Below, in pieces: positions 10,531-20,287 of a stretch of DNA of 35,573 nt. The position numbers and the translations under genes were made by a program. The DNA lies in the NCBI GenBank assembly GCA_900404475.1, contig OUQQ01000146.1, positions 1-35,573 on the forward strand. Reading direction: 5' to 3'. Under the pieces are notes generated by a model. The model had not been told where the DNA came from and did no database searches. It saw nothing but the letters and a program-made list of their open reading frames with translations. Positions within the stretch are counted from its first letter, which is position 1. The number at the start of each line of letters is the position of its first letter. The stretch comes from Spongospora subterranea (lineage: Eukaryota > Endomyxa > Phytomyxea > Plasmodiophorida > Plasmodiophoridae).

Positions 10531-12123
10531 TTATCCTTCCGCAATATCGTCGTCATCGTTTGGCATTAAAGGCATAATGATCATGGCACTGTAGAAGTAT
10601 GTTGTTTCAACATCGTCATTGGCGCAGAATTCGAGTGTTTCAATATCCGACCGGCAAGGAAAAGCGATAGTTTCCTTGAATGGTTCCAACTCGTCATGGC
10701 ACGGCGCCTCGGCGACCCCTTCCATGTATTCAATATCGTCACGAGTAAAAGCAGCGATTCGAATATTCCTTGACGCGTCATCTTCAAAAGGTAATCTGAC
10801 AATGATGGGCAGTAAAAGTACACGAAACCTGGGGCTTAGTGATTCGTAGACGTATCGATCTAGTCCTTTTAAAGTTAGCGGCGCCTTGTTAACTGCCGAT
10901 AGCGTATACGAATACCAAGTAAACAGTCCTAGGCAAGACGCAGAGGAAAGATACGTCGTTACAGAATTCACCAGGGCTGTTATGCTGTCCATTGGCGGTG
11001 GAGTGATTGAACCTGGTACCATTTGCTTATACAGCTGGCGCTTTGATTCTTGAGGGTCACACTCAACACATGCGTCGTATATAACCAGAATCTGATGGCC
11101 AGATTTCACTTTTTTGATTTCGTACTCACAGTCCGAATAAAACGCAGCCCACTGCACGGCGTCGCGAATGCCAGCTCTGTCAGCGAAGGAAAAGGATTTT
11201 CGAGACTTTAAATGAGATATGACCAGTTTACCGCCTGAATGTTGGCTTGGAAGACATACGATAACAGTAGCAATTGTGCGCTGAGGCACCCGAGGAGTTG
11301 AGGTTGACTGCCTGCTGAAACCGCCTTTGGAGTAGATGCGAAGGTGTCGCCGGCGTAAAGATACAGAAGGAACGTTGAAAACTTCACTGCATCTTTGGCG
11401 AATTTCGTCCAAGAAGCTAACATCGTCTGCCTGTTTAGATGTGAACGATGGAGAGGTGCCCAGGCGGAAATCCAGGGCCAGATCACTGGCGATATGATCC
11501 CCACGATCTTGGGTAGGATTGGGTGGTGATGGCCGCACGTAAAGATGAAGCATTTCGGCAGCCGATAAATTAAGGATATTGCCAAAATCACGAATTTCCT
11601 TCTCTGAAGTTTCAGCGCGCAATCTTGCTTGACGATCAGCATCATTCAACAAGAACCGTCCACCACATGAAAACGTATCGGCTGATTTCAAGGCAGAAAT
11701 ACATTGATGGATAGAAGACATGTTATCGTGATTATAGGATTCTGGAGCCTGCCTACGGACAGCTGACTTCAGGAGATCATTCCCATCGGTCGATGCCAGT
11801 TCTGGTTTGACGGTTCCTTTGACATTGCTATCCAAGCGGTTATCGAGCTCGGATGCAGCAGGTGCTCCACCATCACCGGAAACTACATATCCATTGTTTC
11901 TATCAACCGTCGGGGACACAACGGGATTGGGTGGATGTTCATTTCCTGGCTGTAAAAACGCCACTGATCCAGTATCTTCATCAATTTTGAATCTTTTGGC
12001 AGGCATTCCATTGTCATATGGCTTTTGATCGTTTTCTGGAACGCCAAAACCCAGGAAAAAGCCAGCTTCTTCGATATTACTGATAGCCGTCTCCAGTCTG
12101 CTCATGGCAGCAGTGGCCATCAC
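10531..12123 (-). CDS. 2OG-Fe(II) oxygenase-fold protein, likely inactive
   Basis: A single exon of 530 residues; start M1 or M2 (MMATAAMSRL). Residues 1-125 are low-complexity with a basic KRFK patch. From about 145 to 350 the protein follows the fungal/protist branch of prolyl-4-hydroxylase-like 2OG-Fe(II) oxygenases: LRIYSKGGF (262-269), ATVIVCLPSQHSGGKL (285-300) and AVQWAAFYSDCEYEI (322-336), then SGHQILVIYD. In active members the first strand carries H-x-D-T-P-R, the second has FYSDCEHEV, and the third SGHR. Here these positions read S273-T-S275, Y334 and Q344, so both His ligands, the Asp ligand and the 2OG-binding Arg all appear replaced. The C-terminal 180 residues continue the family's usual extension. 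The frame is intact, so this looks like a retained pseudoenzyme rather than a pseudogene. The residue comparison is from memory of the family. Confidence 0.7.
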   Translation of the reverse strand: MMATAAMSRLETAISNIEEAGFFLGFGVPENDQKPYDNGMPAKRFKIDEDTGSVAFLQPGNEHPPNPVVSPTVDRNNGYVVSGDGGAPAASELDNRLDSNVKGTVKPELASTDGNDLLKSAVRRQAPESYNHDNMSSIHQCISALKSADTFSCGGRFLLNDADRQARLRAETSEKEIRDFGNILNLSAAEMLHLYVRPSPPNPTQDRGDHIASDLALDFRLGTSPSFTSKQADDVSFLDEIRQRCSEVFNVPSVSLRRRHLRIYSKGGFSRQSTSTPRVPQRTIATVIVCLPSQHSGGKLVISHLKSRKSFSFADRAGIRDAVQWAAFYSDCEYEIKKVKSGHQILVIYDACVECDPQESKRQLYKQMVPGSITPPPMDSITALVNSVTTYLSSASCLGLFTWYSYTLSAVNKAPLTLKGLDRYVYESLSPRFRVLLLPIIVRLPFEDDASRNIRIAAFTRDDIEYMEGVAEAPCHDELEPFKETIAFPCRSDIETLEFCANDDVETTYFYSAMIIMPLMPNDDDDIAEG

Positions 12124-13518
12124 AACCTGATGCGTGAACTTCTCAATCTTGCCGGGCGATGTGAATCTTGCGATGCGATACCCCTTGGCCTGATGTTCAG
12201 GTGTGTTCGTGTAGGCCTGTGTTTGTTCGATGGAGTGAGTTAGTCCCGACTCAATGCTCCTTACTCACTCGTCGAGACGGCAAGGGTAGTCCACCAATAC
12301 AGACGCAACTATTACCTGCCGGACTTTTTGATCAATATACTGCGCGGCCTCGGCCTCACCCGGATCTACACTCGGTTGCATCATGCGATTGCCGTTTCAC
12401 GGTCGGGTCAGGTCACGAGTCAATGGATGTTACGAAGTTACCGTCATGATAGTCATGGACACCCGACACTGTGACGAGTCGAGTCTGTATTTTACCAATT
12501 GTGTATTATTTTCTGAGTTCCCAATGTATATCAAAGCGTTGATTGGGGGTACCACCATTCCACTGCTGCATTTACACAGTTTTTTGGTCTGGCATAATCA
12601 CATCCTGGATGCTACATCATCTCAGTCGCTTTCTAAAAGTGTAAGCATATACGATCCATTACCAATCATAAACAATACAGCATTTGGGAGAAACATCTCA
12701 ATACCCATAATCCCTTTTTTGCCCGAAACTTCCACCGCGCTTGCTAGGTTCGCTCCCGGTTCGATAATTAGAGCGTAGGCGTGGGTGTACCATAACTTAT
12801 GTAGTTGGTCCTGAATCTGCTGATATACATCAACAATTTATCTATACATTGTGCATCATTTCAGGCATGAACCGCTCTCACCCTTGCTAGCGAATTTATC
12901 TTCATCTCTTTTAATCAGTGCAGTTTGCAAGAGGTGAATGCAGTTTGGCTCATCCTTTTTTAAAGTTGAAAAAAAGGTTCATTGATCCGTCCGTCTATGC
13001 TGCATATTCTATTGAAACGCGAGAGGTTTATCGCTTTCATCTATTGCTTTTGCTTGTTAACGTACCACGCGAGACGTTTATCATTTGTTAATCTGTTGCT
13101 CTGCATCGCAACAGGCTGCTGGAAAAATCCGACATACCCATAAAAACCGGCCAAGAATTAGGGGCTGGCAGCAGCGCCCTGAACAGCTCGGCAGAGAGTC
13201 ATATCATTTCCATCTGTAAAGGAATTTGGGCGAATCCACGGGAAATGAGAAAGCAAGCGAGAAAACTTATCGAATGCGACGAGTTGCGCTGTCAATCACA
13301 ACTGTTTTTGCAGACCTCACTAAATGAGTTATCAAAACGATCATCTATAACAGTATTTTGCTCAGTTGCCGATAACGACAACAACAATGAGCCCAGCAAC
13401 GCGAGGTCGCCAATCGTTGCGCCATGTACGCAGATGACCGTCAATTACTAACAATATCTCATTTTGAGAAACATGTTTGAAACGGATTATATTGAGGGAT
13501 ATACGTCATGAAGGACAT
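12124..13518. other. Unassigned region between oxygenase-like gene and eL30
   Basis: No recognised gene. A 131-codon plus-strand frame (12383-12778) overlaps an equally open minus-strand stretch at 12640-12776, so neither strand is preferred. The first about 400 bp must include the promoter of the oxygenase-like gene and has several GAGTGAGT/GACTCA-like words near 12235-12275. Around 13000-13200 the sequence is AT-rich with no long frames. Confidence 0.35.
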
Positions 13519-13857
13519 TTACTGGGGGAGACTTCGGATAATATCAGAGTCACCGGCGTCGGTGATGGACAGACATGAGACCCGGAAATACTTTCCGCAC
13601 GAGGTGCCGAGCTCAATGTTGTTTCCTGAGTAGTGATGGACACCGGTCTTGGCCAACATGGCGTAGTACTCGATCTCTGACTTTCGCAGGGCTGGGCAGT
13701 TGTTGGCGATGATGATGAGCTTGGCCTTTCCCATACGGAGCGACTTCAAAGTTGACTTGTATCCTAATGAATACTTGCCAGATTTGACAACGAGCCCAAG
13801 ACGCGAGTTGATAGACTCAGCGGTCTTCTTCGTCTTCTTCTGCGTTGGAGCGACCAT
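13519..13857 (-). CDS. RPL30: 60S ribosomal protein eL30
   Basis: A complete 112-residue eL30, against 115 in human, encoded without an intron. The highly conserved core is present: [40 protein letters not shown] and [20 protein letters not shown], plus the C-terminal GDSDIIR. eL30 sits at the 40S-60S interface and binds kink-turn RNA. In yeast it autoregulates through an intron in its own transcript, which is not possible here in that form. The start [15 protein letters not shown] matches the family N-terminus. Confidence 0.97.
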   Translation of the reverse strand: MVAPTQKKTKKTAESINSRLGLVVKSGKYSLGYKSTLKSLRMGKAKLIIIANNCPALRKSEIEYYAMLAKTGVHHYSGNNIELGTSCGKYFRVSCLSITDAGDSDIIRSLPQ

Positions 13858-14502
13858 TGATTAGCTGCTCGCCGAACAACAACGATTGGATGAGGAAATA
13901 ATGCACAAATATTGACGGACTCCGCGGCGGACTTCTGCTCCAAAGGGAATATGCGAATAAGGGCTCCACCGTATAATAGAATCAGAATGGACATGACGAT
14001 CACAATCTGGAGCCAGATGATGACCTTAGCCCAGGCTTTCACAGCCAAATCCGATGCGAATGAGTTTTGTTCACTATTTTCTACGCTGCCCCCACATTTT
14101 CAGCTTCTGACGACAGTTCAGTGGTAGTGCATTGGAGTACACAGGATCGACACGTCTTTTCCTTACTAAGTTTTTTCAAGATGACTACAGTATAATTAGA
14201 TGAATTACTTCACTTTGTTGATCATCTAATATCGTGTATCAGCTGGGCACAACTTCAAGAGTAGGTGCTGAGTCGACATCGTGTCTCGCCGCTGTGTCCA
14301 TTCATTAAATGAAATTGGCGCTAGGATACCAAAGAATGGCGAACCGCCTCAACCATTCTCATCAGACAAACACTGTCATTTATATTGTTACAGATCAAAG
14401 AAATGATTGCCGCGCGTACGAGGCTAATGGTCGTCTGTTTCGACATTATTGCCGTCTGGCCGATGTGGTTGCTCTGTTAAAGTTGTCCAAACGTGCTCTT
14501 AA
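13858..14502. other. Unassigned; minus-strand membrane-helix frame
   Basis: A minus-strand frame open from about 14090 to 13860 encodes a clear hydrophobic helix (IIWLQIVIVMSILILLYGG) preceded by a charged, Ser/Asn-rich start. It lacks an ATG in frame, so a short upstream exon would be required, and it runs into the eL30 5' region where it overlaps the eL30 frame. It could be a small single-pass membrane protein, but I do not recognise it. A plus-strand 85-codon frame at 14309-14566 has no family features. Confidence 0.3.
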
Positions 14503-14899
14503 TGCTTCCACGAGCCCCGTCAAAAACCCTGCAGGAGTCGATTCCGAACGGCGAGAACCTAAATAGGGTGTCACCCTTGATAGCGTCTCCGACCAGCATC
14601 ACCTTGTGTCCTGGGCTTTCGCATGATCACCATCTTTACTTGCTTTTCAATCCTCGTATTGCCGATCGTTTCTTCCGCCCTAGAACTGATTGATGAATCC
14701 CGATCGGCTTACGAGGATTTATATATCAAGTAAAGATGATGATCGTGCGAAAGCCCTGGTCTTACCCCTGCGATGCCCCCAAAGTGATGTTGGTCGGACA
14801 CCTATCAAGGGGTAATACTTCTATTAACCAATTATGGTTCTCGGTTTGTTGAACGTCACGACTTACTACAGGACTTTTTTGACGGGTTCGTCGAAGGGC
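14503..14899. repeat. Large imperfect inverted repeat
   Basis: The left arm (about 14503-14668) and right arm (about 14701-14899) are reverse complements of each other with mismatches and small gaps, separated by about 32 bp. Anchors that match after reversal include GCCGATCG/CGATCGGC at the centre, ATCTTTACTTG/CAAGTAAAGAT, GGGCTTTCGCA/TGCGAAAGCCC and CCGTCAAAAA/TTTTTGACGGG at the outer end. The right arm has about 30 extra bases. On the minus strand the left arm has an open segment (VMLVGDAIKGDTLFRFSPFG) whose counterpart in the right arm is broken by a stop. Either an old inverted duplication of a small gene piece or a foldback element would fit. Confidence 0.75.
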
Positions 14900-15539
14900 A
14901 AAACGGGTGTCACTGCGAGAAAAGCGCATCTGGGAATCACCAATATGTTAAGCTTGCTCTAAATGGTTGGACCATAAACTGAAGAGATATTCAGGACCTG
15001 GAATGAGTTTTCTACTGTATGTCGCACGCGAATCCTTCCTGTTTCTCGTTCATCATGACTTCTAGATCAAAGGATTCACTTGTTGAACTCTGTAAGGTTT
15101 GCCTTAAAGTTGTAGATCGGACATGATGACGGTTCGAATTTCATCATTGCGCCCAGAATAATCACGCAAAAATGACTTCTCTTCGGTTGAATTTGAACGG
15201 GAATTCTCTTTCAACGAGGTTTATCTACATATCCTTTTTAAAATTGCCTCTCAGGAATGTATCTTCGTAATTCCATAGTAAACAACGGAGCATTATCGGA
15301 AGCGCGTTAGCTAGGGTGCGAATCCCCCATGTGATAAGGCAGGTTCATCCGGGTTGTACAAGACCTCTTGACGTTAGTGTAGCTGTCTAGAAGCGGGCGA
15401 GAATCGCAGTTCGATCGACTGTGCTGCAAGGCCAGCCCTACTTTGAGACCGGCCCCAGACCTGTTCCGCTGCGACCGATTGCATCTGGCGTCGTTGGGAA
15501 AACAAAATCGGAATGAGTAATGTAATTGATTTTTTCCGC
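14900..15539. other. Unassigned region right of inverted repeat
   Basis: No recognised gene or RNA. Frames are short on both strands. The stretch 15300-15539 is open on the minus strand as part of a 181-codon frame that also crosses the tandem repeat, but it shows no domain features. Confidence 0.35.
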
Positions 15540-15653
15540 GAGACTGTCCACCGCCCCAATTGGGTGTGTCTACGATACCGCACGCCCTCATGCATGGAGA
15601 CTGTCCACCGCCCCAATTGGGTGTGTCTACGATACCGCACGCCCTCATGCATG
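15540..15653. repeat. 57-bp perfect tandem duplication
   Basis: Unit 15540-15596 is repeated exactly at 15597-15653. The unit length is 19 codons, so any frame crossing it is preserved; the minus-strand frame gains a duplicated MRACGIVDTPNWGGGQS segment. Identity of the two copies points to a very recent event, or to an assembly artefact. Confidence 0.95.
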
Positions 15654-17366
15654 ACGGCATGCAGTTACGCGTTGATTTCTGTTGATGTGCAATCAGTCCG
15701 ATTGCCCCATCATTATGAAAAGCAACAAGAAGAAAACAGACGAGTTCGCTGATTCCTGGAGTGTCTAAAAAAGCGATTGCTGACACGTTCGGCTCCAAAA
15801 CGTTCTTGAAAGTTACTTGGCGAATTTCAATGTAGCAGCGACGACCAAACAACGACTAAAGGAGGACCACGTCAGCCCGAATGGAAACTTTTTGCACACC
15901 GCAGAATTTCAGAAATCATTATCACCGTTACAGTACGAAAATCATTCCAGAACATGGCGTACTCCTCTTCCTTTGAAAGCAGTTATCTGGCGCAAAGAAA
16001 AGAAGAATTGGCTTCTCTAACAGCTCTGGAACCTGACGGAAATCCTTGATAGCCTTTATGGAGTGATTGCTGCTGGTTGTGAATTCTATCATGTATTTGC
16101 TTGTCAAGGCATCCACAGCCGGGCAGTCTGGCAATAATGGCTTGTAGTACTGTGCTTTTCAAGACGGTCAGGAATTTCATCGTGTCTCCATGTTATCCTT
16201 TTGAAACATCGTTTATAGGGGGGGGGGGCATCGCAGTTAAGGTCCCGATCAGAAAATTCAGGGCTTCGACTAGTGCCACGAGTTTAAGAAAATGGCCAAA
16301 CGATTGAAGCAAGTTCCTAGAAATCGCAAGTTGTTCTTGCCATCGATCCGAGAAGTATTTCCATCGTAAATAAGATACGCCTGCTGACCGGCAAACGAAG
16401 CGAGAGACGAAGTCAAATAGAAAATTTGATATGGCTCACTATCATTGCTCCAGGACAACCTCAGACTTCAGCGTTTTCACTGTCACCAGAAGGAGTCGAC
16501 CCGTAGTCATGTTCATCTACCTAGAAAAGAACACGTTTCGTTTACCGATCGAAATCGCCCAAACTGCATGATATACAGAATCTAAACTACCGGGCAATCT
16601 GTTATAGGAATGCCTAAGCAATACTGCCAGATCAACGTCCAACGCGTTCAAAGCTCCTTCCAAATTAGGCCTTGGATCCTGATTAGCAAATACACATCTG
16701 GCGTTGCCCCGAACACCGGGAATCATTCTATAATATTTTCAGTACTGATGTGATCCAATTGTTCCACCTTAATAAGTAGGGTGCGCTGGATTGTTCTGGT
16801 TAAACCCGTCGAAGATACTCCTAACATCGAGCTGGCTAAGGAGCTTCGAGATATGACTAAAGTTGAGCAACTAGAGCGCACCAGTGTTTCGGGAGAAACA
16901 AAAGTATCCAAAGGCGTATCGATATAACAACTTGAAGTTGCAAAAATCCAGCTGCCGCATAACAGACGCACAAGCAAGATCGAGCGACCAAATTCAATTT
17001 ATAAATGTACATAATACCTCAATCTCAGAAACAATATGCACGTTTTGAAATCGTATTTTGGTCTGTGGTTAGATTCGATCCTGATCGGGCCATTTGACTC
17101 CACAAGTGGCCCACCCCGGATCAATCAGGATCAATCCGCCTCACCTAGGTGTACATTGAGCCCCACCCATAGTGTACGTATTATATGACTGTGAGTTGTT
17201 CAGGCGCTCAAGGTTGATTGAGTTCCTTTGAGTACAAAGGTGGACTTTGGTATAGGAGCAGGTCATTTCTGTTGTATGACATAGCGAATTAAACCGGATT
17301 CAACTGATTGCCTAATTGGGGCAATCCTATTGAGAGTCTGCTACCGAAACAGTCACTGATTTATCG
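15654..17366. other. Unassigned; scattered coding-like blocks
   Basis: Several blocks look coding but could not be joined. Minus strand: 16735-16555 (NLEGALNALDVDLAVLLRHS), 16440-16270 (QAYLIYDGNTSRIDGKNN) and 16130-15965 (IKAIKDFRQVPELLEKPILL). Plus strand: 16780-16926 (VKPVEDTPNIELAKELRDMT). A short minus-strand piece (TVKTLKSEVVLE, near 16483-16448) followed by LIYDG faintly recalls a ubiquitin-like fold, but the splice phases are not secure. A run of 11 G lies at 16218-16228. This may be one or two fast-evolving genes or decaying gene remains. Confidence 0.3.
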
Positions 17367-18708
17367 ATGGGGGCTCCAGAAATTGAGGCGTTGAAACGCT
17401 TGCTGAAAAAGCCAGAAAATCGCGTCTGTGCCGATTGTTCAACAAAGCAACCTCGATGGGCTAGTATCAACATAGGATGCTTTATTTGCATAAGATGTTC
17501 CGGTCTGAAGCGTGAATATGTCGGTTTTCTCTGCTCAAACAGTATTAGGAATTCATCGAAGCATTGGCGTTCACATCTCCAAAGTTCGCTCAGTAACGCT
17601 TGATGAATGGCAACCAGCATGGGTTGCCAACATGGAGAATTGGGGAAATAAAAAAGTTAACAAATGTAAGACGTTGTGGTTAGATATGCTAATGTCTTAT
17701 CTGCCCGCAGTGTACGAAGCAAAGTTAGGGAATTCAAAGAAACCAGATGGAAATGCAGCTGATCGAGAGATGGAGCTATTCATTCGTCAGAAATACGAGC
17801 GAAAAACTTTCATGGTTAGTGCGTCGAAAACGGAAAAGGGAAAGACAAAATCGGTGAAAGAGGATTCGTCCAGTAGCGAAGACTCCAGCGAAGACGATAG
17901 TGATTCCAGCGAGGAATCCGATAGTGATGAAAGCGGCGATTCGCCAGAGCCAAGGATGCCTGCAAAAAGAAGAGAAAACGTGCCAGCGACGGCGAAACAT
18001 CAATTAGATCAGAATCGAAAGAAGCAGGGGGTGAAACCTACATCTGATGTTGATCAGCCATCGGCGAGATTTGCAGATTTTTCTTCCTTTCCATCTAGCC
18101 AACCACCTGTGGCTTCGTCGGCAACAGTCATTGATGATTTTGCCAATTTCGGTGATTTTCATGCTGGCGGACCGTCCCATCCGGAACCTGCCAAAAACGA
18201 CAAAGATGACATCATGAGCCTATTCCAGCAACCTCCTCCCTCGAACCAGGTTCCAACTTACGGTAATGGACCGCCGAATTATCCTCCATATACAGCATAT
18301 CCGCCACAGAATCCACAAGGGCAGTATATGGCCCCTCAACAATTCTATGCTCCAGACCAGCAACAGCAGATTTCCGGCTACCGTTTGCCGGCGTCGACTG
18401 AGCCTGCTGGTTTCCCACAACCTCAACCAGCAAACTATGGGCCGCCGTTTTCAGGAGCGCCTTTGGGTTATCCATCAGCGGCGGGCATGCCTCAATTCGC
18501 ACAACAGCCGAATCCTCCTGCATATCAATCGACACAAACAGACCAGGGACGGCAAAACCAGCAGTTATCCCAGCTGCCGAACTCTGGAGGATTTTCTGGC
18601 CTTGGTGATGTACAATCTATGCTTAATGGTCCCGTCAGGACGAACGCGAATCCATTCACGAGCCCGGGACCGAGCCCGCCAACATCAAATAAGCCATTTG
18701 GATGGTAA
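17367..18708 (+). CDS. SMAP: SMAP-type ArfGAP
   Basis: A GTPase-activating protein for Arf in clathrin-linked trafficking. Exons are 17367-17502 and 17549-18708 (46-bp intron), encoding 431 residues. The ArfGAP zinc finger is intact: C21-x2-C24-x16-C41-x2-C44, with the catalytic arginine at R49 in GIHRSIGVHISKVRSV, followed by LDEW and the SMAP-like EFFIR-type ending LFIRQKYERKTFM. An acidic/Ser stretch (SSSEDSSEDDSDSSEESDSD) follows at about 150-175. The C-terminal half is Pro/Gln-rich with DDFANFGDF and DDIMSLFQ, resembling adaptor- and clathrin-binding short motifs. The intron falls inside the GAP domain, immediately after the zinc finger. The nearest family is SMAP1/2 or yeast Age2. The gene converges with the A20/AN1 gene, 132 bp away. 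Confidence 0.9.
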
Positions 18709-18840
18709 AACTGATTTAATAGGAAACAGTCTATTTCAACCAGATAGAAGCGTTTAATAGTTGATAACGAAGCGAATGCGCTGAAAAACGTTTGCACGCT
18801 CCATACTTTTGGCTTCTTTGACTGGTAGAGGTTGCCGCCT

Positions 18841-19290
18841 TCAAATTTTGCTTAATTTCGATGCAATTACTTCTGGATTATCCTTTCGAAGCCGGTCTTG
18901 ATTGCGTTTGACATAATCGAAGCTGCAATCGTGGGCGTCGGCGTATCGATGTTCTCCACAAAACGTGTCTTGGCACATGCATTCAAATTGCTGGGCTAAA
19001 CGTAGCTTTTTCCGGCAAACACCACATCGATGACGATCTCGCTTGACGACATTAGCTTGGACAGTGGCTTCAACCGAAGACAGAGGTACAGCGACGTCCC
19101 TTAGCGGCTCCACTCTTGCCACCGCCTCTGTTGCTGTAGGGGGTAAAGCTATCGTTTGATTTGCTTCGGCCTTGAGAAGGTCACCAAAACACTTCGAACA
19201 AAGGTCTCTTTGATCGGATCGGCCAAAGAAACCACAGGAATTACGACATAAAGTTGGTGTGGCGGCGATGCCGTTATGATGGTCCGCCAT
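18841..19290 (-). CDS. A20/AN1 zinc-finger (stress-associated) protein
   Basis: A single exon of 149 residues with the two-domain layout of the SAP/ZFAND5-6 family. The N-terminal A20 finger has C15-x3-C19-x11-C31-x2-C34 within LCRNSCGFFGRSDQRDLCSK. After an Ala/Val-rich linker comes a C-terminal AN1 finger (RCGVCRKKLRLAQQFECMC, then FCGEHRYADAHDCSFDY). A20 fingers of this family bind ubiquitin, and AN1 proteins act in proteotoxic and abiotic stress responses; which role applies here is inference. Length and order match the family with nothing missing. Two TGAGTCA words lie about 150-180 bp upstream. Confidence 0.93.
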   Translation of the reverse strand: MADHHNGIAATPTLCRNSCGFFGRSDQRDLCSKCFGDLLKAEANQTIALPPTATEAVARVEPLRDVAVPLSSVEATVQANVVKRDRHRCGVCRKKLRLAQQFECMCQDTFCGEHRYADAHDCSFDYVKRNQDRLRKDNPEVIASKLSKI

Positions 19291-20287
19291 TTATACGAGT
19301 GCAGGGGAATAGATTTGGTTGGCGTACCTAGTGGCGATCGCTAGGGTCGTATACTATAGGCAGGTCGTTATTCAATGTGGCAGTTCGATTCCCCAGCAGC
19401 GATTGGTGGTTGACGCAATACGGGGAATGGGCGAGTGAGTCACACAGACCGACCGTCGGGCAGAGTGAGTCAACTGGCGGGCTAGGCGCTGTGGGCTTAA
19501 GCGTAGAGGCCAACAAGCAACCAACTCACAGATGGGCTTTAATCGATTAAATGGCTGGTGCTGATCGCGGCTCAGATATCGCATTCCAATCTGCAACCGG
19601 GCACAACTCCGTATATATTCTCAGCTTGAGTTCTAGACCCAATCGGAATGTTCTCGATCTTGTTATTCGCTTTGGGAAGACGATATGTAGATTTCATGGC
19701 ACCTTCTATCACTGCACAATAAGGAATATTTTTCGCTGGATACCGAGTGTTCCAGGCCGATTATTGAACTGCCTTGACCGAGTTCGCTAAGTGTTTACGT
19801 AAGTATACACCTGTGGCAACAAATTCGGTACTCTTTATTTGAACAACGGACTACCTTCATTCTTGCAAAGGGAAGTCATTTCAGTGTCAATCTACTACGC
19901 TAATGCTTTATGGCGACTAACCTCTAAAAAAAATATTTTCCCATCGATTGTTCAGATTATTGAAAACCCATATATAAAATCACTTGATGCTGATAACGAC
20001 TGCATTTGACAAATTTCGCCTATGGTTTGTTTGTTTGATTTTTACTTTGAAATGGGAAATGGCCAGAGCGCATTGGCCTCCGTCGAAGATGGACAGAACA
20101 GAGTCAGAAGAGCATACAGTATATAGTACATAGCACTGTCTGCGTTGATTGTGAAATATGCGCAATGAACGAACACTTAGGTGCGCTGAATTGTTTGTTG
20201 AATCACTGGTAAAGTTAATAACGCTCATCGTAACTGCTGTTAAACGGCTCCACATATCTTTATGGTCTGTGATTCATTAGCTCTAGG
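19291..20287. other. Divergent intergenic region A20/AN1 - CUL3
   Basis: Holds the promoters of the minus-strand A20/AN1 gene and the plus-strand cullin-3. Open frames on either strand are at most about 90 codons, and none is recognised (for example minus 19980-20255 and plus 19551-19790). The part nearest 19290-19550 is GC-rich and the part nearest 20288 is AT-rich. Confidence 0.45.
19436..19472. promoter_or_regulatory. Paired TGAGTCA (bZIP/AP-1-like) sites
   Basis: The word GAGTGAGTCA occurs twice, with TGAGTCA cores at 19436-19442 and 19466-19472, exactly 30 bp apart. They lie 146-182 bp upstream of the A20/AN1 start. TGAGTCA is the classic AP-1/Gcn4 bZIP target; regulation of this gene by such a factor is inference from the motif only. 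Confidence 0.45.

Noticed and set aside
11208..11645. 145-codon minus-strand frame
   Set aside because: It lies inside the 530-codon oxygenase-like gene in another frame and has no motifs.
12383..12778. 131-codon plus-strand frame
   Set aside because: The opposite strand is equally open over part of it, and no domain or homologous motif is visible.
15120..15160. GGTTCGAAT word resembling a tRNA T-loop
   Set aside because: No pairing T-stem or acceptor stem around it. Similar words near 6730, 19385 and 33290 also fail.
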